64,000 nt of DNA from contig JAKZAP010000003.1 in NCBI GenBank assembly GCA_023053575.1, positions 3,572,561-3,636,560 on the forward strand, written 5' to 3'. Under the pieces are notes generated by a model. That model had not been told where the DNA came from. It did no database searches and saw nothing but the letters and a program-made list of their open reading frames with translations. The position numbers and the translations under genes are program-made. Origin of the DNA: Branchinecta lynchi (taxonomy: Eukaryota > Arthropoda > Branchiopoda > Anostraca > Branchinectidae). Below are positions 47,601 through 56,600 of this stretch, one piece after another. Position 1 is the stretch's first letter, and every line of letters begins with the position of its first letter.

Positions 47601-50600
47601 AGGTCTTTTCAAATATCAAGTTTCATTAATATCTGATCCCCCGTTCAAAAGTTACACATACCTCAATATTCCAGATTCCCCCTCCCTCCACTCCCCCCAC
47701 AATCGTCGGATCGGGGAAATTACTATTTCGAAATTAGTTTGATGGGGTCCCTAATACGCTTGCCAAATTTCACCAAGTAGCCTACCACCGGACTGAGCGA
47801 CCGACCGACGGAAAAGCGATTGGCACACGGCGCTTGCCCGGAAGGCAAGTGCCATAGAAAATCGCCAATATTTGGCAGTACCCATTTCTTTCGAGAATTT
47901 ATTTGTGTTTTTTTTTATAATTTCAGCTGAAAATGTCACAGAAAGAAAAGATACGGGTGTATTCACAATAACAATTATGTCCACCGGTTAAGCCTAGATT
48001 AAATACCCGTTTCCTTTAAAGCAGAACAGAAACACCATCCTATTCCATTATTTCCGTCTCAATAATACGTCATACCCAGTCCGACTATTTCGATGTTTCT
48101 TTCGCAATTGTTTTCATGCTTTTGTTCTCCAGCGACATCTAATCGTCCCATGTAGAGTATTTTCAGAATTGAGCCCCGCCTCTAGAGTCGTCTGTGATTG
48201 GTCCAGTCAAGGTACGGAATCAGAGGCAATGTTGGGCAACATTATCCAAGATTGCGCGGAATAGGACCAATCGGTAGAATGCTTTTGCAGTAGACAGATA
48301 TTTCGAGAGTTAATGCGTATGAGCTGGTTTGTTGTTATTCTTTTCTACCAGGAAACTCGAACTGGACTGTAGCAACTGTATGCCTACTGCGTGAAATTGG
48401 CACGATAAGCTCGTCAGTAAACCTTCAAAATAAAAGAAAACAAATGTGCCGTGCCGTTTGTGCTTTAAGCCTACATCTTCTTCAACCAAAGCAGGAAACT
48501 TCGATACCGACATCACCAAAGGCGTGTTCTCGCCGTTCCCCGAGGACTCCTCGGGGAATCGAAGGGAACGGCGAGAATAGAAGGAGTCACTCCACGCGGA
48601 CTCCCGCGTACGGAAAACAACGAGAACACGGGAATGCTCCCAAAATGGATTTTGTTCTAAAAAAATATGCAGTTGAAGAAATTAGTCTGATTCCACTTTG
48701 TTTTTAGTTTGTTTATTCTGACTGTTTTTAATTAATTTTACATTGCACCAACAGCAGCAAAAACTGATTCCCATCTGAATCTGAAAGGGAGTCCTGTTTG
48801 ATGATGATGATGATAATCGGAGCATTCCCCGTCCGTTGGGACTCGCGAGAATACAGGGAGTGAATCCCCGGGACAAACAAAAACGCGGGGACTCCTCAAG
48901 TGGTGTCCTCGGGTAACGGCGAGAATACGCCTCAAGAGTCACACAAAGCATGTACGTCACACCTCTATCTAACTAATCTGGATCCAGGACAGAAGATAAA
49001 CTGAATTCGCAATTCCTTACTATTTTGAGACTCCAAGATGCTGGCTCGCTCGAGGGCGGAACCGACGAGCGTTCGACACATTTGATATTTATTTACAAGA
49101 CAAGTGACACGTTAGTTTTCGAGAAATGGCCAATCAATTAAGTATACTTGTTCGCCGACGTTAATGAGCTGAAAACTTGCTTAGCTCGGTTATTTTCTGA
49201 CTCGGTTACGACCTTTGAAGTTCTAAACATAACAGCAAAGATAAATTTAGAGCAGTATTTAAAGACGTGTTGCAGGAGATAACTTTAATGTGGACGTGAC
49301 GTCAACACCGCCCGATACAAAGAATGCTCACTTACAAACGAAAATAGACACAATAGATGCTTTTTTGTTCGGCTATTGCCTTTCACTTTTCGGCTTTAGC
49401 TTTTAGCATTTTTCAGGCCTTTTTGAACATTTTTGCGTTTCTGGAAGCCGCCGTTTCTACTAAGGACGTCTCTCTCTTCTTGGATGAAAACACAATTTTC
49501 ACAAATGCCATTTTACTTGTATTTTATTTGTACTATAAACTGTCCATCTTAAATATCCGGGATAGTCTTCAAATACTGCTAATGATTTAGACTCAAATCC
49601 ATCTTTTGTTGGATTTTGGCGTAAACTTACAAAAATCGCGAAGCAAAAGCCAAAAGGAGAGCGTAACTTGGTCACCTACCTAGTTTACCTTTTTGCGAAG
49701 AGTCGAGGGAAAAGGCGAAACTAGGCGTCTGCCTTTTTGACAAACGGGAAATTGTCAAACAGTGCTTAGGACCATTTTACGAAAACGCAAAAACGTAAAA
49801 ACGTAAAAAGCCGTCAAAAAGGCGAGTGAAAAGTCGAACAAAAACGCAACAAATAACTAAATTTCGGTCGCTAAGTTGCTCTCACAGGCTCTTGAAGCAA
49901 AACGGGCATAACCTATTTTTGAATAATTTAACAATGATTCATAGATGGCACTTTGCTGAGGAGCATTTTGACTTTCAGTTCACTACTTATAAAATACAAT
50001 AGTTGCGGTTTTGCTGATACCATGGTATCTGTTACCACGGTAACTGGATCTGCAATTAGTCGTTTTTGCAGTTATCGTGGTATCTGATACACGGTGCTCT
50101 GCAAAAACAACTATTGCCGAGATTGCACTTTTCGAAGTCATCCCAAAAGAACAAGAGCTACGAGCTCATATGGCACTTGTTACGAGTAGGCACGGCTCGG
50201 TTATGTCAATGATATATCTAGTGTTTGCTAGGTGTCTTCCCACCAAGTTTCATCTCGATCCCTCCACTCATAGCGTTTCCCAAGATTTCCGGTTGCCCCC
50301 TCCAGCTCCCCCAAAAGTCACCGGATCCGGTCCGGATTTTAAGTGGGTCGTCTGAAGCATGAGGCCTTTCCAAATATCAAGTTCCATCGAGATCCGATCA
50401 CCCGTTCAAAAGTTATAAATACCTCAAGATTCCGGATTCCCCCTCCCTCTACTCCCCCCCCCCACGGTGCCCGAATCGGCTCGGTTATGTCAATGATGTA
50501 TCTAGTGTTTGCTAGGTGTCTTCCCACCAAGTTTCATCTCGATCCCTCCACTCATAGCGTTTCCCAAGATTTCCGGTTCCCCCTCCAGCTCCCTCCAAAA

Positions 50601-53600
50601 GTCACCGGATCCGGTCCGGATTTTAAGTGGGTCGTCTGAGGCATGAGTTCGTTCCAAATATCAAGTTCCATCGAGATCCGATCACCCGTTCAAAGTTATA
50701 AATACCTCAAGATTCCGGATTCCCCCTCCCTCCACTCCCCCCACAGTGCCCGAATCGGCTCGGTTATGTCAATGATGTACCTAGTGTTCGCTAGGTGTCT
50801 TCCCACCAAGTTTCATCTCGATCCCTCCACTCATAGCGTTTCCCAAGATTCCCGGTTGCCCCCTCCAGCTCCCCCCAAAAGTCACCGGATCCGGTCCGGA
50901 TTTTAAGTGGGTCGTCTGAGGCATGAGGTCGTTCCAAATATCAAGTTTCATCGAGATCCGATCACCCGTTCAAAAGTTAAAAATACCTCAAGATTCCGGA
51001 TTCCCCCTCCCTCCACTCCCCCCACGGTGCTCGGATCGGGGAACTGACTATTTCCAACTTAATCATTTGGGGTCCCTGATACGCCTGCCAAGTTTTATCG
51101 TCCTAGCTTATGTGGAAGTGCCCGAACTAGCAAAACCTGGACAGACCGACAGACCGACGGACGGACAGAAATTGTGATCGCTATATGGCACTTGGCCGAA
51201 GGGCAAGTGCCATAAAAACAGATATCCAGTTACATCACTAAGTGCTAAACTTCTTTCTCACCAATCTCACAAAATTTGATGAAAGTGAGATGACTTTTCA
51301 GATACCACGACCAGTTACCACAGTCGGACCGCAGTATCTGAATATATGATACCACAATAACTGGCAAGATACCACGATAACTGCAAAAACACCTTTTGAC
51401 CGTGGTATCAGATACCACGATAACTGCAAAAACGACTTTAGACCGTGGTAACAGATACCATGGTATCAGCAAAACGCTACTAATTTAACAGAATACACTA
51501 CATTATTTGGATTGTGTTAGGGGATCTTTTTGTTCACTATTTGCTCTAGAATGACGCAAATCCTCTACTATGACGCGGAAAATCTGAATCTAATCTCATT
51601 GCATAATAACGCCGCTTTTCAGTAGCTAGTGATCAGCTCGCGGAAGGTAGCTCAGCTCACTGCGTAAACACTTATTTATCGTAAGTCGTTTTTGTACAGC
51701 ATACAACAGAGGTGCAAGCGCATAGAGGTACCACGAATCCGACAGGTAAATTCCACCATATGAAAATCGATTATTCGTGAATAGCGGAACAACGAAGTAA
51801 CGCATTTTCATCGGGTCTTCAAGCCTCTTTAAGCATATAAGAGACAGGTAACTGGATTGTCCTTTATCAGCCATTTTCGGTTAAACCTTAAAACTTAACT
51901 GAAAAGCGAACTTATTTGTGTATCATTTAACTGAATACACTGCATTATTACAATTCTGTTAAGTGATTTTTTTTACTTTTCATTATTTGCTCTCAGTGAT
52001 GACGTTCAGAATACCTATGGCCGTCCTCAGAACACAAAATTCTACTACGAAGCAAAAAATTTGAATATCAAGACACGCGGCTTTTTAGTGGCCAGTGATT
52101 AGCTTGCCGAAGGTCAGTGCGTGACCACTTATTTTTCGTAAGCTTCTTGTGATTATTTGTTCTTGAGGAGACTAGCGCTCAAATAAGTTGTGCATCTTGT
52201 GATTTTAAGCAATCCGTGAGTCAGAGGACGACCTGAACCCGAGGTGTACTTCACTCAGTCGTAGAATCCAAGCGACGCCAACTTAATGTCTCGTAAAAAC
52301 GTCAATACTCCTCGCTTGATTTAGACTTAGGAAAATCACCAAGGAATATCACTCATCTCCCACGGACTAATTCGATTTAACGTTAGTCGTCGGAAAAAAG
52401 GCCACAAATTACACCAGTGGCGCCGTTTTGTACGAGAATCCACTGAAATTAGTCAGGAATGTACGACGACAAACTGGAAGTCAACAAAAAATTTGGAAAA
52501 ACCGGAGATGGTGGCTGACAGAAGCGAAAAAAGGAGCAATGCGGATGAGGGAAAGCAATGAGCTGGAAATAAGCTCTGTGGGATGAACGACATCCAACCT
52601 CCATGTTTCCAGTACAGAGAAATCATGTTTGAGGCATTTCTCCGCGATCCCCCAAAAAAGGTTCGAAAAGGGTGTTTCCGCGGTCGTTTGTTTGGCCCAC
52701 AAGTCTGTTACCGCGGACAAAACGGATTTTGTGACTCACAGTGTTGCCTATGACATCGTAAAAGTTGTCCGTCTGTCCGTCCGTCTGTGAGCAGGATAAT
52801 TCTCTCGAAGGGATCGAGATATTTTGATGAAACTTGGTGTGAGGATTCTTTGGGTCAAGAGTAAGGTGGAGTTCGTAGATGGGCTCTGTAGCCCTACATT
52901 TAGGGGTGGGGGAGGGGGAATTAAGCGGCAAACGAAATATTTTTAAACAGATAGTGTGATGGTCGATAAAGGGGAAAGAAGACATGCTGAACAGAATGGT
53001 GAAAACCATTTTTTCGCCGGAAAAGTAGTTAGCCCGGAATCCGACCAAGACCAGGAAATTGGCAGAAGTGGCAGGAAGTTTTCGTCAAAACAGATATGAC
53101 TTATAGGGTAAACACACATGCTGAATCCATATCTGAACTTGGTTTTCTCAGATGATTAGCTATTTGGCCTCTATCTGTTTCTGATTTTTAATGGTAATAA
53201 TGTTCAAGGAGTCTGGCGAAGACTGGATCTGGCGAAGACAAGGCCCAATTGTCTGGATCAAATATTTGGGATCCCATCGAAACCTTTGGTCTTGTTTAGC
53301 TTGAGCCTGAAGATGATCCTTGCCAAGAAGGGGCAAAATATTTCTAGAATAAATTTCAGGTAAATTACTGAATGATAACTTCATTTTAAATATTTGCCGC
53401 TGGTTTCGAGGTCCGGTAATTCAAGGTAGGAGACCACTCCTGCAACATCATGCTTCAAAACACCGAGACTTGCTATAAAAGCCTGCTGACTTGCAGAGGA
53501 ACGGATACAATTCATATCCAAAGTTAGAAAAATAATTACTCGAAACAGAAACGCTCTTGGCAAGGGTTCATCTTCAGTGTGTAGCTGGAGGAAAGGAACT

Positions 53601-56600
53601 TAATTGCAAAAAGGGCCAACATTTCACTGAATAAATCCTAGCTGACCTTTTCCGTTTAGAGTAAAAAAAAAAATTATTCCCAGTACGCTTAGGCAGAAGT
53701 AGTGTTTACTCCAATTTGAAGTCCTTCGAGAACGAATAAAGTTTATTCCCGTATAAGTGTAAAACACAAAGTACGGATAAACATAAATAAAATAAAAGGA
53801 GAAACGCGAAAACACCAAACTGCAAAAAACAACGTTGACTAATTAGCCGACATCAATGTGAAGAAAAAGGCCAAAGAGTCTCGTAAACGGCACATTTAAA
53901 TACAGAAGTGCGAATGCGAGACGGTGTACCCGTACGACCAAAACGAGCAATGACGTCTGAAGACCTGAACTGACGACCAAGAATGACACTTATTTGCATC
54001 TATTACTCTTGGGTGTGCCCCCGTTCCACTTTTGAGTACACCAAGCCGACTAGTGCCAATCCCTTCGACGATACCACTGCCTCTACAACTTCATTTTCGC
54101 ACCTCTATACCGTCAAATGGGGTATATGAGGTCTTGGGACCAAACGAGTTGGATATCACTTGGACACGGTCAAAAATAACACGGGTCCAAAGCCAATTTA
54201 ATTGAGCAGTGAGCGATTTGTTTTTGTCAGGAACATCCGGTCGCCGCAATCCCAGCCAGTACTGGGACCACAGAGTTACTATATTTACAAAAGAAGATGA
54301 AGTAATCGCCCAGCCAAATCATCAATATTTCATTGGGTGAGAGACGAGGGTTGTCGTGAGCTGGAAAGCGAATTCGGAATCCATTTCCGAGCGTTTTCGC
54401 GCTGCTTCGGGAAGTTTCCGCACTTTCAAACCCGGTTTTCGCGCTTTGCAAACCGAAGCAGCTTTCCGGGAAAATGATTCCAGAAAGTTAGTGGAGAGCT
54501 CCACGGAAAGTTAATACTTCGGCGGGAATTCTGAATTTGTGAAAAAACTCACTAACGAATGAAAAAAAACAAGGCACTTGAGTCTTTCAGGATGACTCCG
54601 CTGTAATATACGTGAACCAAAGAAATGCCCAGTGGATAATTCTAAAAGTTTGGAATTCAATAATCTCCCGGCAATTTCATCCAAGCGTTTTCGCGATCAG
54701 TTCAGCGGGAAAGCGATTTCCGACAGTTCTTGCGATGCGCTACACTAGCTGAAAAGTGATCTCCAAATCTCGCGAAAATCCTCCTTACGGTACTCAGTAT
54801 TTGGCATAGGGTATATAATATGTTTGACAAGAAGACAAATATTAGTTGTTTTATTGCCGTATGAAATGTTTCTGAACAATGTAGATAGACTGATTGGCAT
54901 TCACTAATACTCAATCGATATAAACACCTTCAAGTGCGTAGTAGATAGCAATTCGGACTTACAATTATTCCCAGTTTTTTTTCGCAATATGTAGAGGCGA
55001 ATGCCTTTTTATAAATTGCATAATACATCTTACTCTAAACACCAGAAACAAATAGATAACTTACTGGTTACTAGTGGATGGCGGTGGGTTTGGATCCGAG
55101 TGCTTTCGACTGTCCCTTGGCTTCTTTAATGCAAGCCGCTGGAAAAAACAACAACATTATTTTGTATCCTGTATATAATTTTGTGACCTTATACCCAGTT
55201 GATTCGAAGTATTTTCGCATTTGCAGTGTCTAGATAGTCAACTGTCAAGACACTAGGAACGTGTCCGAATCTCCGAAACGAACGAAAATTCTGAATTAAT
55301 TCAAGATTTTATGCAGCATTTTGCTTTCGGAGTTTCGCTCAGTTAATGCAGCATTATTTCAGCATAAAATTCATCGAAAAATTCAGCAAAGATGCTCAAT
55401 TTTACGTTGAATTTTCGAGAAGAAAGTGGGAAGCACGGCGATTCTCCTAGTATCTTCCTAGAATCTTTTTCTTTCTAGAACAAATTGCCACCAAAATTTT
55501 TCGTAATGTTATCTAGGTCGAATTCCCGTCTGAGCGGCGACAAACTTTACGGAGCATATTTTGCGAAAAACTTTACAAAGTCCGAATCGTCCTTTATACA
55601 GCTTATTCTTTTTTTCTTCTTCTTCTTCCCAACTTAAATTTCGGTCTTCTAGAAGTGTCAGAGAAGAACAAAAGATAACAGCTTCCGGACAAAAATACAT
55701 AAATATGCAGCATTAAATGCAGCATTTACAGCACTAAAAAGCTTTCGGACACGTTTTAGATCATGCGAGGACTCGGTGGGATTATGAGATCGCTGTTATA
55801 ACACACCTTGTGCGCATCCTTGTGTTGAATGTTACGTTGTATGCTGAAGATATTTATGTTCGACTGAAACTGGAAACTAGGGCGAAAAGTTAACGAGGGC
55901 AAATATTCCTTCAGCCCAAGCTTAGATAGGGAGAGAGAGAGAGAGATAGGTTTATTTAAACAACATCATAGCTAACAGTCATCACTATGCTAAATAACAA
56001 ACTAACACAAACAAACAGAAAATATCACTCGGCATTGTTTAGCAAATCCGTAAAAAAATAGTACAAATAAATTTGCGTTGACTGATGACGGCCCTGCGAA
56101 TCATATTTGACAGTGCAAAACGAATATGTCAACTGAATTTTATTACAGCTATATTTCTGCCCTTCTTGGCAAGGGTCCTATTCAGGCTCAATCAGCGGGT
56201 AAGTCAATTAAAGTAAAGTAGTAGTCAATATGGCTCTAATAAAATTCCGCGGACATATCAATACAATTCAGTTTATTGTCAAAACTATATGCTCTCGCGG
56301 GCGAAGCCGAACATTGAATTTGTGTCATATATTTTCTGGTCACATAACATAACAATTCAAAACAACTATAACTAGTGTTCTTCATCTGGTGAATGTACAG
56401 AAGTCTCGCAATAAACAAACAGTGCAAATTTGCGCTGTCAAATATTTATTTATTTATTTAATCTAATAAAACGGCCAACTTGGGCCATATAAACAACTAA
56501 GAATAAATATTAACAACTAACAATGGGTGCGGGAAAAATATAAAAACAATAAACTACCCAACATCAAATGCTGAATACCATGGTTCCATGTCATCCACAC

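Larger units (their letters stand above)
34384..55064 (-). other. 20.7-kb intron of the RhoGEF
   Basis: Defined by the acceptor above 34383 and the donor below 55065, with matching phase. It carries most of the long array elements in the window. No other confident gene was recognised inside it. Confidence 0.65.

Noticed and set aside
50343..51177. Open frames running through the 282-bp units of family B
   Set aside because: The same frames recur in every unit with stops in some, have low-complexity Pro/Ser content and no recognisable domain; a by-product of the repeat.
37600..51220. CRISPR-like or prokaryotic arrays as explanation of the regular repeats
   Set aside because: Units are contiguous and of 130-280 bp without spacer structure, inside introns of an animal gene.
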